A stretch of 64,000 nt of DNA from an uncultured Prevotella sp. (GTDB lineage: Bacteria > Bacteroidota > Bacteroidia > Bacteroidales > Bacteroidaceae), in assembly GCA_900315955.1 (NCBI GenBank), contig ONBC01000016.1, forward strand, positions 41,982-105,981, written 5' to 3'. Numbering within the stretch: position 1 is the stretch's first letter; every line of letters begins with the position of its first letter. The position numbers and the translations under genes are program-made. This document shows, one piece after another, positions 55,380-64,000 of this stretch. The notes below the pieces were generated by a model. It was not told the origin of the DNA and did no database searches. It worked only from the letters and a program-made list of their open reading frames with translations.

Positions 55380-58300
55380 TTAGAACTTAAACTGAACTCC
55401 CAAATTGAAAGTACGCGAGAGCGGATAAGTGTTGTAGCTGAGTTCCGGATCCCAATATTTGAACGGAGACCATACCGCGATGTTGTCGCCATTGACGTAG
55501 ACACGGCATAGCTTGAAAGTGTAACCGATCTCCAATGTCTTGAATCGCAGGAAGTTGCCACAACGCAGCCACCATGTACTGGGCTGCATGTTATTGCTGA
55601 TCTGCGTCGTGAGCACACCAAGACGCGGATAAACTACGTTATTATTGTCGGCTCCTGCTGTCCAGTGACTGTCAGCTATCCACTTCATCAAGTTGCGGTC
55701 GTTGCTGTCGTTGGCACCGAAAGGATAGATACCGTTGAGCATGATCGTGCGCTTGGCTGATCCATTGAAGAAAACGCTCACGTCAAGATGCTTATAATTG
55801 ACACTTGCTCCGAATCCATACTGGATTCGCGGTGTTGAGCCATAAGGCGAGATCATAATCTCATCATCGGACGTAATCTTACCGTCGCCGTTCACGTCTC
55901 GGTACTTGATGTCACCAGGCATCACCGTGCTTCCGAAAAGCGACTGGTCTGCATGAGTGTCAATATCGTTCTGATCCTTGAAAAGTCCGTCTGCAATATA
56001 GCCAATACGCATGCCTAAAGGATGTCCGGTTTTCACCTGCCATACAAAAGGATAATCGGGCTCATCCACATACACGTACTTATTGCGGTTGTAAGTATAG
56101 TTGCCGCGGATATCAAACGACAGATCTTTATTGACATGCTTGGTCCAGTTGATGCTCAGCTCGAAACCTTTGCTGTCCACCTTTCCGATATTGCTCCAGG
56201 GCACGGCAGAGGCATATCCAAGTATTTGCGGGAAAGAAGCGCGCTTCATCAGAATGCGGTCGCGCTTGTTGTGGAAGTAGTCGAATGTGATGTTGAACTC
56301 ATTGAACAAGCGAATATCAGCACCGAGGTCAAACTCCTTGGCACGCTCCCAGTGAGCATCTTCCGTGGCATAGCTGGTCACAACAGGACCCCTGAGCGTA
56401 TAGTTGCCGGTATATCCGGAAGAGAAAGAGCCACCACCGGACATATTCACATCGTTGATATAGAGGAAGTGAGGGGCACCGGCAGAAGAACCTGTCTCAT
56501 CGCTGCCTACCAAACCATAAGACCCACGAATCTTCAAAAAGTCGATGTACTTCTCAAGAGGTTTCCAGAACTTCTCATTGCTTGCTACCCAGCCTAAGGA
56601 CACTGCCGGGAAGAACTCGAAGCGATGACCGCTGGCCAGGCGCTCGGTGCCATTGTAACCGAAGTTGAACTCAGCCATGTATCGGTTATCGTAATCGTAA
56701 GTAGCACGACCGGAAAATCCCTGGTTGCGGTTAGGAAGCACAGATGAGCGGTATTCGCGCATCATATACATCAACATCCCAGTGACAGAGTGCTTACCAA
56801 AGCGACGATCGTAGTTGAGGCGCGCGTCGAAATAAAAGGTGTTGTCACTGTTGCGGCTGATGCCCGACTCACTGATATAATCGGTACCCTTCTGTAGTTC
56901 ATTAAGTTCATATTCAGAGGGGTTTTCGGCCGACCACGAACCTTCCTTTACATTATAATAGAAAGGTGTCAGCGAGCGTGTGTAATAAGACTGCGACCAG
57001 TTGTTGAAGTTTATCAAACCTCGCAGCGACAAGCCCTTGGTGATGAAGTCGAGCTTCTGATCAATATTCAGAGAGATGTTCAGCTTGTTTGCGTTAGTTT
57101 CCCTGAAAGTGTTGAGCATGTTAGCCAGCGGGTTCGTGTAAAAACGAGCCGTAGACATCACTGCACTACCGAAGTAGATATGCGAAGAACCTTCGGGTCG
57201 AGGATAAACAGCCGGGAAGGTTACAGGGTTGTTCAAGAATATCTGCTGAAAAATATTCGAAGACGACGTGTTAGGCGAATGGGTGCGCGAGATCTGTGCA
57301 TTCATGCGCAGGTCCATCTTGGTTGTTGAGGTCAACTTGTAACCGATGTTGTTCTGAAAGACATACATGTATCGGTTATAGTTGTTGTCCATCGAATAAG
57401 CCTTTGGTACATTCAAGATACCTGTATCATGATTGGCTTGCAAACTCATGTAATAGGTTACCCTTGATCCGCCACCACTCACATTAATGTTACCGCGCTG
57501 GCTGTAGGAATAATCCTTGAACATCAGATCAGTCCAATCGACATTCGGATAGACATAAGGATTGATACCACTGCGGGTGTATTCAATTGCCTGATCCGAG
57601 TATCTTGGGATAGCAGTCGAGGTACGCGAGAGCTGTGCCTCGTTATAGGTCTTCATATATGTAGGACCATCGGCAAACTCCACGACGTTGACAGGTTTGA
57701 GCACGGAAGCCTCCATCGTAACATTGATGCGCGCTTTACTGTTCTCGGCTCCGCTCTTCGTCGTGATCAGCATGACTCCATTGGCACCACGTGCACCATA
57801 GATAGCGGTAGCCGAGGCATCTTTCAGGATAGAGAAGCTCTCGATGCTCTCTGCGGGAAGGTTGTTGAGGTCACCGGAAGAGATCTCAACACCATCAAGC
57901 AGAATCAGAGGTGCCGTACGGCCACCAAAGGTACTGATGCCACGGATATAAAACTCAGAAGTTGATCCAGGCTCACCACTTGTTGAGCTGGAGATGACAC
58001 CGGCTAACTTACCGGCAAGATTGTTGGTTAGTGAAGATGTTGGAGCGATGAGATCACTTCCTTTGACAGAAGTGATGGCACCCGTCACCGATACCTTCTT
58101 CTGTGTGCCTGCACCCACAACGACGACATCGGAAAGCATCTCGTTGCTGGCCTGCATCTTGACCGATACGACACCCTGATCTGTTATATATTGTTGCTTG
58201 TCTTTATAACCTACGTAGGAAAAGACCACCGTACTGTTGGCAGGTACATCGAGCGAGAAGTTACCATCTACATCGGTCACGGTAGCAGTTTGTGTGCCCT

Positions 58301-58814
58301 TCACACGCACTGTTACTCCGATGAGCGGTTCTTCTGAGGAACCGTCGGTCACACTACCCACAAGCCGGTGCGTCATTTTGCCTTTCACCGTATGTTGTGT
58401 GCTGCGAACGGGTGTTCGCTGGTCACTTTGGGGCGAAGATAGGTTTTTAGTGATATATACCTTCTTACCGTCAACATTGAAAGTGCACCCACTATTCTTC
58501 AAGGCTTGCTGAAGCACAGAAGAGACAGATTGTCCGTTAGCGCTTACTGAGACCCGCTGCTGAACATTGAGCACGTTGGGCGAATAGAAGAACTCGTAGC
58601 CATAGCGGCTCTTGAGTTGAGCCAGCACCTTCTGTAGCGTCACATTGCGCATCTGAAGGGTAACCATCGAAGATTGCAAGGTTTCACCGGCTGATTCCTG
58701 AGCGAAGGAAGGAGTCAACAGCAGCACTCCCGCAAGAAGAAACGCCGGCAGGCCGGCAGTGCATCTGCAGCCTCGCTTCATCTTGACAAGTCTGTTTCCT
58801 TTTGTTTGATTCAT
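55380..58814 (-). CDS. STN-containing SusC/RagA TonB-dependent transporter and signal transducer
   Basis: 1144 residues. After the signal peptide comes an STN domain (about 48-122: VTLQMRNVTLQKVLAQLKSR, YEFFYSPNVLNVQQRVSVS) absent from the first SusC. Then a CarboxypepD_reg-like domain (about 150-225), the SusC motif MLSDVVVVGAGTQKKVSVTG, plug (FYIRGISTFGG, PLILLDGVEISSG) and barrel ending NLGVQFKF. The STN domain contacts a FecR-type anti-sigma across the periplasm, and a fecR gene lies directly upstream, so this transporter should also report substrate binding. 61 nt separate it from fecR. Confidence 0.95.
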   Translation of the reverse strand: MNQTKGNRLVKMKRGCRCTAGLPAFLLAGVLLLTPSFAQESAGETLQSSMVTLQMRNVTLQKVLAQLKSRYGYEFFYSPNVLNVQQRVSVSANGQSVSSVLQQALKNSGCTFNVDGKKVYITKNLSSPQSDQRTPVRSTQHTVKGKMTHRLVGSVTDGSSEEPLIGVTVRVKGTQTATVTDVDGNFSLDVPANSTVVFSYVGYKDKQQYITDQGVVSVKMQASNEMLSDVVVVGAGTQKKVSVTGAITSVKGSDLIAPTSSLTNNLAGKLAGVISSSTSGEPGSTSEFYIRGISTFGGRTAPLILLDGVEISSGDLNNLPAESIESFSILKDASATAIYGARGANGVMLITTKSGAENSKARINVTMEASVLKPVNVVEFADGPTYMKTYNEAQLSRTSTAIPRYSDQAIEYTRSGINPYVYPNVDWTDLMFKDYSYSQRGNINVSGGGSRVTYYMSLQANHDTGILNVPKAYSMDNNYNRYMYVFQNNIGYKLTSTTKMDLRMNAQISRTHSPNTSSSNIFQQIFLNNPVTFPAVYPRPEGSSHIYFGSAVMSTARFYTNPLANMLNTFRETNANKLNISLNIDQKLDFITKGLSLRGLINFNNWSQSYYTRSLTPFYYNVKEGSWSAENPSEYELNELQKGTDYISESGISRNSDNTFYFDARLNYDRRFGKHSVTGMLMYMMREYRSSVLPNRNQGFSGRATYDYDNRYMAEFNFGYNGTERLASGHRFEFFPAVSLGWVASNEKFWKPLEKYIDFLKIRGSYGLVGSDETGSSAGAPHFLYINDVNMSGGGSFSSGYTGNYTLRGPVVTSYATEDAHWERAKEFDLGADIRLFNEFNITFDYFHNKRDRILMKRASFPQILGYASAVPWSNIGKVDSKGFELSINWTKHVNKDLSFDIRGNYTYNRNKYVYVDEPDYPFVWQVKTGHPLGMRIGYIADGLFKDQNDIDTHADQSLFGSTVMPGDIKYRDVNGDGKITSDDEIMISPYGSTPRIQYGFGASVNYKHLDVSVFFNGSAKRTIMLNGIYPFGANDSNDRNLMKWIADSHWTAGADNNNVVYPRLGVLTTQISNNMQPSTWWLRCGNFLRFKTLEIGYTFKLCRVYVNGDNIAVWSPFKYWDPELSYNTYPLSRTFNLGVQFKF

Positions 58815-58875
58815 GTTTTTATTATTATAAGATGAATTGATTGATCATTTGAGATTTAATAGCACGATATCGGAA

Positions 58876-59859
58876 CTATTTTCGCTTGATTCTATAGCCT
58901 TTGTTTTCATGCGAAACCTTTATCGGAAGCACATTCGAAAGGTCAGAAAGAGCTGTCGTTATCGGACCGTGCAGATCTACGACACCAGAGTATTCAAGGT
59001 TCTCAATGTCTGCATTCACTCGTACGGGAATGCCATAGTAATTTTCAAGTTTCCTGAAAAACTCGCTTAATGTCATTTCATTGATTGTAAGGCTTCCGGT
59101 CTTCCACGAGACAAAATCGGCCGCCTGTACGTTACTCACGCTTACCTTACCTCCGGCACTGAGTTGATATTGCTCGCCCGGAAGCAGAATGCGTGAAGAA
59201 GCCTTATTGTTATTCGCATGGACGACCACGGAGCCGGAGAGCAGCACCACAGTCGTGTTAGGGGAATAGGCATTGACATTAAACTTCGTTCCCAAGACTT
59301 GCACGTGCAACCGCTTAGTAGAAACGACGAATGGTTTGCTGTCCATGTGTCGTACTTCAAAGTATCCCTCACCTTTCAGCGATACCTGACGAACGGAGGC
59401 TCCGCTGAAATCTGTACAGCTCAGCCGGCTCCCGGCATTGAGCCATACCACGGAACTGTCAGGGAGTACAACCTTCGACGTGTGTCCGTAAGGAACGGTG
59501 TAAACAAACTGTTTAGGCCTGGATATCCGAGCCACGCCAAAGCCGATAAGAGAGCCAACAGCAAACACAAGCGCAACAACAGAAGCCGCAGCCCACCATG
59601 TGCGATGGCGATGAACACGCATCGTATGAGCCCGAAATTTGTCACGCGTCTTAATCCACGACTTATTGGTGGCTTCATTGCCTGCATAGGACTGCTCCCA
59701 CTCGCGTTCCCACAATTGGAACTGAGTGCCCAACGAAGGATCATTGCGCAAAGCCTGACCCAACAGCTTATCTTCTGCAAACGTTGTGTTACTGTTAAGG
59801 TATTTGATGTATAACCAGTGAAGTCTTTCATGCTTCTGGTCCTTACGATCGGTTCCCAT
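58876..59859 (-). CDS. FecR-family anti-sigma factor
   Basis: 327 residues. Cytoplasmic N-terminus (about 1-85) that would hold the sigma factor, one membrane helix (WWAAASVVALVFAVGSLIGF), a periplasmic FecR domain (about 125-225: YTVPYGHTSKVVLPDSSVVW, LNAGSRLSCTDFSG, GEGYFEV) and a DUF4974 C-terminus (about 250-325, ADIENLEYSGVVDLHGPITT). Divergent from the ECF sigma gene at 60031; first gene of the six-gene PUL operon. Confidence 0.93.
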   Translation of the reverse strand: MGTDRKDQKHERLHWLYIKYLNSNTTFAEDKLLGQALRNDPSLGTQFQLWEREWEQSYAGNEATNKSWIKTRDKFRAHTMRVHRHRTWWAAASVVALVFAVGSLIGFGVARISRPKQFVYTVPYGHTSKVVLPDSSVVWLNAGSRLSCTDFSGASVRQVSLKGEGYFEVRHMDSKPFVVSTKRLHVQVLGTKFNVNAYSPNTTVVLLSGSVVVHANNNKASSRILLPGEQYQLSAGGKVSVSNVQAADFVSWKTGSLTINEMTLSEFFRKLENYYGIPVRVNADIENLEYSGVVDLHGPITTALSDLSNVLPIKVSHENKGYRIKRK

Positions 59860-60030
59860 TACTGTTATTTTTCGATTGTCTTCACTATAAAGACAACAAA
59901 CATTAACCTAACCCTACTTGAAAATAGCTTTTTTTAATGTTACAATACTGTTAAAACGCAAAATACTGCTTTCTTTCTGAAAAGAAATGGATAACTTTGC
60001 TGCAGAAAGATTAAACCAACAAATTGAGAG

Positions 60031-60630
60031 ATGATGTACGAAGATGATCATGGGTTGATGACCGAAGACATTAAAGCTGGAAAAGAAGAGGCTTACGAAT
60101 ACCTCTTTAAGGTCTATTGTCCGCGTCTGAGGAATTACGCCTTACATTATCTTAAAGATGAAGAACTTGTAGAGGATATCCTTCAAAACTCGATGATCAA
60201 ACTCTTCGAAAACAAACAGAAAATAAAGTCGCAGGATGCCGCAGCTTTCCTGTTCATCATTTTGAGGAACGAATGCCTCAATGAACTGAAAGTAATCAAC
60301 AAAAAGCGGCAATACACTGAAGAAATCAACGACTATAAAGAGATAGAAACACTTTATAATCATAATCTTCTCAATGACCCTGCACATTCTATGCTTTATC
60401 ACGAGCTCGACAATATTCTTAACAATGCCATCGAGAATTTACCTCATAAAGCAAAGATCATCTACTTGATGAGCCGCTTTGAAGGCAAGTCCAACAAAGA
60501 GATTGCCGCAGCCTTGAACCTTTCGATAAAGGCCGTGGAGAAGCATATCACGCAGTCGAATAAGACGCTGAGACAACGCTTAATAAGAGAAGGATATTTC
60601 TCACTGCTGTTAGCTTTGATCAACCTATAA
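60031..60630 (+). CDS. ECF sigma factor of the PUL
   Basis: 199 residues (or 198 from the second ATG). Region 2: EAYEYLFKVYCPRLRNYALH and EELVEDILQNSMIKLFENK. Region 4: LPHKAKIIYLMSRFEGKSN then KEIAAALNLSIKAVEKHITQ. Belongs to the Bacteroidetes-type ECF group that works with FecR and STN-SusC. It should activate the divergent PUL when the substrate is sensed. A TAACTTTG at 59992-59999 is a reasonable -7 for this gene; no clear -33. Confidence 0.92.
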   Translation: MMYEDDHGLMTEDIKAGKEEAYEYLFKVYCPRLRNYALHYLKDEELVEDILQNSMIKLFENKQKIKSQDAAAFLFIILRNECLNELKVINKKRQYTEEINDYKEIETLYNHNLLNDPAHSMLYHELDNILNNAIENLPHKAKIIYLMSRFEGKSNKEIAAALNLSIKAVEKHITQSNKTLRQRLIREGYFSLLLALINL

Positions 60631-60645
60631 CCCTACATAAATCAG

Positions 60646-61821
60646 ATGAAAACAAATCAGACACTTCAACGAATCGCCCTGCCGATGCTCATTTTCTTGA
60701 GCCTGTTTGCTAATTCTTTTGGCAATACATATGCTTACCACGCCTTCCACCATAATACGCTTCCCGACAGCATCCCGATAGCCTCACGTAAGAATTTCCA
60801 TATCCAGGGTATCGCCATGGACAAAGAGCACCATTATTTCTATGTCTCTTATACCACACAACTCGTCAAATATGATCTCAACGGGAAAGAGGTGGGGTCG
60901 GTAGACAATCTTCTTGGCCATCTCGGATGCATTGCTTACAATCCGAAAGACGGAAAAGTTTATGGCTCACTCGAATACAAAAACGACGAGATAGGACGGG
61001 GCATCAGCAACAGAAGCACCGGACACAGACAGTCGGCGACTCAGTTCTACGTGGCTGTGTTCGAGGTTGATAAGATCACGCGTCCGGCTATGGACGGTGC
61101 TGCCGACGGTGTCATGCACACTGTCTGTCTCCCTACGGTGAAACAACTCTATGAGGGTTCGGCCAACATTAACGGGAAAGCTGTGAAACACGTCTACGGC
61201 TGCAGCGGCATTGACGGACTTACGTTCGGACCCAAGTTTGGTCAACGCAAGGGAGCGCTTTATCTGACGGTTGCTCTCGGAATCTACCGCGATACCCTGC
61301 GCACTGACAACGACTATCAGGTTCTCTTACAATACCCCTGGCCTGACATCAACCGCTATGCACGCACGCTCAACCTTGAAAACATGCATACAAGCGGACC
61401 CGCAAAGCCTGCTGCCATATATTTTGCCTATACAGGCAATACGACATACGGTGTACAGAACCTCGAATATGACGCGTGGTCCAATCAGTGGTTCATGGCA
61501 GTATACAAAGGCGTAAAGAAGCAGTTCCCCAACTACATGCTCTTTGCGATCGACAACGCAACGAAGCCTGCATTGGTAAAGCTAAGAGGTCACGACAGTG
61601 CCAAGGGGCTCGTGGTGAAGCTCAGTAAACAAGGCCTCCACGATGCTTCCTCGGGTGTCTACGGATGGATGTTTCCTCTCGGGAGCATGGGTATGCAGTC
61701 GATGGGCAATGGCCTCTTCTATTTCTTCCATCCGCAGAACAAGAAAGTGAACGTCTTTGGCGGTTGCCTGGAGTTGTACAGATATAAGCAAGGCTCCAGC
61801 CAACCATTTGTAAGAGAATGA
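60646..61821 (+). CDS. Secreted protein of unknown function co-transcribed with the PUL sigma factor
   Basis: 391 residues, 15 nt after the sigma gene, so almost certainly on its transcript. Signal peptide (LPMLIFLSLFANSFG). Repeated beta-rich segments (FHIQGIAMDKEHHYFYVSYT, LGCIAYNPKDGKVYGSLEYK, IDGLTFGPKFGQRKGALYLT, VQNLEYDAWSNQWFMAVYKG) suggest a beta-propeller. It has no catalytic motif that I recognise. Its pairing with the regulator rather than the PUL operon is noteworthy: it could be a sensor-side accessory, or an unrelated passenger. The convergent SDR gene ends only 4 nt away. Confidence 0.7.
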   Translation: MKTNQTLQRIALPMLIFLSLFANSFGNTYAYHAFHHNTLPDSIPIASRKNFHIQGIAMDKEHHYFYVSYTTQLVKYDLNGKEVGSVDNLLGHLGCIAYNPKDGKVYGSLEYKNDEIGRGISNRSTGHRQSATQFYVAVFEVDKITRPAMDGAADGVMHTVCLPTVKQLYEGSANINGKAVKHVYGCSGIDGLTFGPKFGQRKGALYLTVALGIYRDTLRTDNDYQVLLQYPWPDINRYARTLNLENMHTSGPAKPAAIYFAYTGNTTYGVQNLEYDAWSNQWFMAVYKGVKKQFPNYMLFAIDNATKPALVKLRGHDSAKGLVVKLSKQGLHDASSGVYGWMFPLGSMGMQSMGNGLFYFFHPQNKKVNVFGGCLELYRYKQGSSQPFVRE

Positions 61822-61825
61822 GGCC

Positions 61826-62587
61826 TTATCTGTCCCTGTGTATCACCGTTCCGTTGGCCTGGTGTGTAGCCAGGACGAGCACTTCGGCAATCTGTACATG
61901 CTCGGGTGCTGAGGCTGCATAGAAAGCCACATCGGCTATGTCGGAGCCCGTGAGCGGGGTGATACCTTTATACACATTATCGGCACGCTGCGTGTCACCA
62001 TGGAAGCGGATGTTGGAGAAATTGGTCTCTACGAGTCCCGGTTTGATGTTGGTGATGCGCAGTTTCGTATCAGCCACATCGATGCGCAGACCATCGGTGA
62101 TCGCTTTCACGGCCGCTTTGGTAGCGCAGTAGACATTGCCTCCGGCGTATGCCGCGTCGCCCGCCACGCTGCCCATATTAATAATGTGTCCACGGTTGCG
62201 CTCCACCATTCCCGGCACGATGAGCCGTGTCATAGTCAGCAAGCCCTTGATATTCGTGTCGATCATCTGGTCCCAGTCGTCAAAGTCGCCTTGATATTCC
62301 GGCTCCAGTCCACGCGCCAGGCCGGCATTATTGATGAGCACGTCAATATTCTTCCATTCCTCCGACAGGTTCTTCACAGCCGCCTCCGCAGCCTTTCGAT
62401 CCCTGACGTCGAAGGCCAGGCTCAGAACCCTGGCACCCTGCTTCTCAAGATCCTGCTTGAGACGGGCAAGTTTTTCCTCATTTCTTCCCGTAATGATAAT
62501 GCTGTATTCTCCTTCGGCGAAGCGGCGAGCGCACCCCTCGCCTATTCCACTAGTGGCACCAGTGACAAGAACGATTTTCTTATTCAT
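61826..62587 (-). CDS. Short-chain dehydrogenase/reductase (YdfG-like)
   Basis: 253 residues, classical SDR. NAD(P)-binding TGATSGIGEGCARRFAEG, structural NNAG in LINNAGLARGLEP, catalytic Ser in NMGSVAGDAAY and the YxxxK pair in VYCATKAAVKAI. The overall sequence resembles YdfG, which oxidises serine, 3-hydroxyacids or reduces malonic semialdehyde. Precedes nothing on its strand; upp lies 33 nt upstream in the same direction and may share its transcript. Confidence 0.9.
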   Translation of the reverse strand: MNKKIVLVTGATSGIGEGCARRFAEGEYSIIITGRNEEKLARLKQDLEKQGARVLSLAFDVRDRKAAEAAVKNLSEEWKNIDVLINNAGLARGLEPEYQGDFDDWDQMIDTNIKGLLTMTRLIVPGMVERNRGHIINMGSVAGDAAYAGGNVYCATKAAVKAITDGLRIDVADTKLRITNIKPGLVETNFSNIRFHGDTQRADNVYKGITPLTGSDIADVAFYAASAPEHVQIAEVLVLATHQANGTVIHRDR

Positions 62588-62620
62588 GACTTTATATATT
62601 TAATGTATAAAAGGGAAAGG

Positions 62621-63283
62621 CTAAAGTTTATCTCCGTAGCACAGGTCTCCGGCATCACCGAATCCCGGCACGATATATTTATGCTCATTCATTCCCGGGT
62701 CGACGGCAGCACACCAGATCGTAGTCTTGTCCTCCGGGAAGATTTGCTTGATGTGGTCGATACCCTCTACGGTAGCGATGACACAGCAGACATGGATCCG
62801 TTTCGGCGTGCCTTTTGTTAAGAAAGCCTTGTAGCCGAGCTCCATGCTGCCCCCCGTGGCAAGCATCGGATCCGCGATGATGAGCGTCTTCTCATCGATC
62901 GACGGTGTGGCAAGATACTCCACATGAATGCCGACCTGATGGTGTGCCTCGTCTTTGTACTCGCGGTAGGCGGAGACAAAGGCGTTTCCGGCATGGTCGA
63001 AGACATCGAGAAAGCCTTCATGGAAAGGAAGGCCCGCGCGGAAGATCGTGGCGAGCACCACTTTGTCGGTGGGGACGTTGACCCGGGCGATACCTAACGG
63101 AGTTACGATGTCTTTCGATTCGTAATTCAGACGTTTCGAAATCTCGAAAGCCTCATACCATCCTACCCTGCGGATATTGTTGCGGAAAAGCAACCGGTTC
63201 CTCTGATAATCCTTGTCGCGCATTTCGGCTACATATTGGCCTACGATGCTGTTCTCCTTTGAAATATTGATTACTTCAATCAT
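62621..63283 (-). CDS. upp: Uracil phosphoribosyltransferase
   Basis: 220 residues from the ATG at 63283 (MIEVINISKENSIVGQY); another ATG at 63307 is possible. Converts uracil and PRPP to UMP. Motifs: VVLATIFRAGLPFHEGFL, the PRPP loop LIIADPMLATGGSMELG, and AAVDPGMNEHKYIVPGFGDA at the uracil site. A TACCTTTG -7 motif lies at 63316-63323 on the minus strand. Confidence 0.95.
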   Translation of the reverse strand: MIEVINISKENSIVGQYVAEMRDKDYQRNRLLFRNNIRRVGWYEAFEISKRLNYESKDIVTPLGIARVNVPTDKVVLATIFRAGLPFHEGFLDVFDHAGNAFVSAYREYKDEAHHQVGIHVEYLATPSIDEKTLIIADPMLATGGSMELGYKAFLTKGTPKRIHVCCVIATVEGIDHIKQIFPEDKTTIWCAAVDPGMNEHKYIVPGFGDAGDLCYGDKL

Positions 63284-63470
63284 ATTGTTGTTTATAATGG
63301 TTTCCATCTTCCATGCAAAGGTAACAAAAATCATTGATACACGCTTACAACACATAAAAACTTATCAACTCTTTGCCAACCGTAAATTACAAAACAAGCG
63401 GAGGAAACAGAGTTTTTATTTTCTTTAACCTAAAAAAGTCTTAGAACCGAAGAAATAATGCACGTCTTGC

Positions 63471-63501
63471 TTTGCCGTGCAACGGCTTTTTGTTAACTTT
63501 G
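63471..63501 (+). promoter_or_regulatory. Promoter of pckA
   Basis: TTTG (63471-63474), 19-nt spacer, TAACTTTG (63494-63501). The pckA start lies about 70 nt downstream. Confidence 0.8.
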
Positions 63502-63573
63502 CCATCGCAAACGAGCGAGAGTAAGTTTGCCAAACGTGATCATTCACATTCATAACTAATACATTTTTATAAA

Positions 63574-64000
63574 ATGGCAAAGTTTGACAAATCAGTTTTA
63601 GCAAGCTACGGAATCCAGACAGGTACTGCTGAGGTTCTGTACAATCCTTCTTATGAGGTGCTGGACTGAGTTAGGTGCTGTGGACGTGTTCACAGGTATC
63701 TACACAGGTCGTTCTCCTAAGGATAAGTTCATCGTTGATGATGAGACTTCTCACGACACTGTATGGTGGACTTCTGACGAGTATCCTAACGACAACCACC
63801 GCGCCACTAAGGAGGCCTGGAATGCCGTGAAGGAGATTGCCAAGAAGGAGCTGTCCAACAAGAAGCTGTATGTCGTAGATGGTTTCTGCGGCACACACCG
63901 TGACACACGTATGAAGGTTCGCTTCATCGTGGAGGTTGCATGGCAGGCTCACTTCGTTACAAATATGTTCATCCGTCCGAAGACAACAGCTGACTTCGAG
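63574..64000 (+). pseudogene. pckA: Phosphoenolpyruvate carboxykinase (ATP), 5' part, with internal deletion and frameshift; runs off the window
   Basis: The first codons read [20 protein letters not shown], then [11 protein letters not shown] and an immediate TGA at 63667. In the +1 frame the sequence resumes at 63665 as [20 protein letters not shown] and stays open to 64000, including [13 protein letters not shown] and [20 protein letters not shown]. The family block that normally joins these (about 17 residues, of the N-E-E...K-P...L-E-G-Y-E-K-G kind) is missing, roughly 50 nt. The enzyme makes PEP from oxaloacetate, or the reverse in succinate-producing fermenters, and is normally essential to this metabolism, so an assembly error is a strong alternative. 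Confidence 0.85.

Overview
The window reads as a chromosomal segment of a Bacteroidales bacterium, most likely Prevotellaceae. The evidence is two SusC/SusD pairs, an ECF sigma/FecR/STN-SusC signalling set, GNAT-nitrilase and NosR-like proteins typical of the group, and many Bacteroidetes-type promoters (TTTG, 19-20 nt spacer, TAnnTTTG). The species cannot be fixed from sequence reading alone. No prophage, transposase, CRISPR array or plasmid functions were seen; most of the window is ordinary core chromosome.

Layout. 1-5.8 kb: a susCD pair on the minus strand and a small secreted protein, followed by a gene-poor 840-bp stretch holding copy 1 of a palindromic repeat. 6.6-9.8 kb: a GH25 lysozyme and ispE, facing dnaB. 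9.9-16.3 kb: a leucine/isoleucine operon (leuA, leuC, leuD, citramalate-synthase-like gene, leuB). It is preceded by a previously uncalled Ile/Leu-rich leader peptide and a terminator hairpin that look like a transcription attenuator. 16.4-26.8 kb: ECF sigma factor, nucleoside-type transporter, DUF151/UVR protein, rsmE, DUF4836 lipoprotein, ABC ATPase/permease, RluA-type pseudouridine synthase, trpB2, DMP19-like protein and smpB. 26.9-43.8 kb: redox proteins (FMN/4Fe-4S membrane protein, nitroreductase, FMN-dependent hydroxyacid oxidase-like protein, Old Yellow Enzyme), a sugar transporter, malic enzyme, a TetR regulator, an rRNA methyltransferase and RNase D pair, and a LytTR two-component system. 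43.9-46.3 kb: tRNA-Arg(CCG), copy 2 of the palindromic repeat, a divergent RpoD-like sigma factor and tmRNA. 46.5-49 kb: MATE exporter and secreted endonuclease I. 49-61.8 kb: a polysaccharide utilisation locus with FecR, STN-SusC, SusD, DUF1735 binding protein, GH43-like and GH27 enzymes on one strand and the ECF sigma plus an unknown secreted protein on the other. 61.8-64 kb: SDR oxidoreductase, upp and the start of pckA.

Two things stand out. First, a roughly 365-bp intergenic element occurs twice (6080-6445 and 44368-44738). The copies share end motifs, internal spacing and a long stem-loop but little else, and this arrangement is not explained by any gene. Second, several normally intact genes carry small lesions: leuD (about 35 nt missing), pckA (about 50 nt missing), a histidine kinase (single-base frameshift) and the tmRNA tag region (about 11 nt missing). 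Such a cluster suggests either consensus or assembly error or genuine decay, and any reader using these genes should know it. Coordinates and motifs were read by eye; family assignments come from remembered family signatures and no database search was run.
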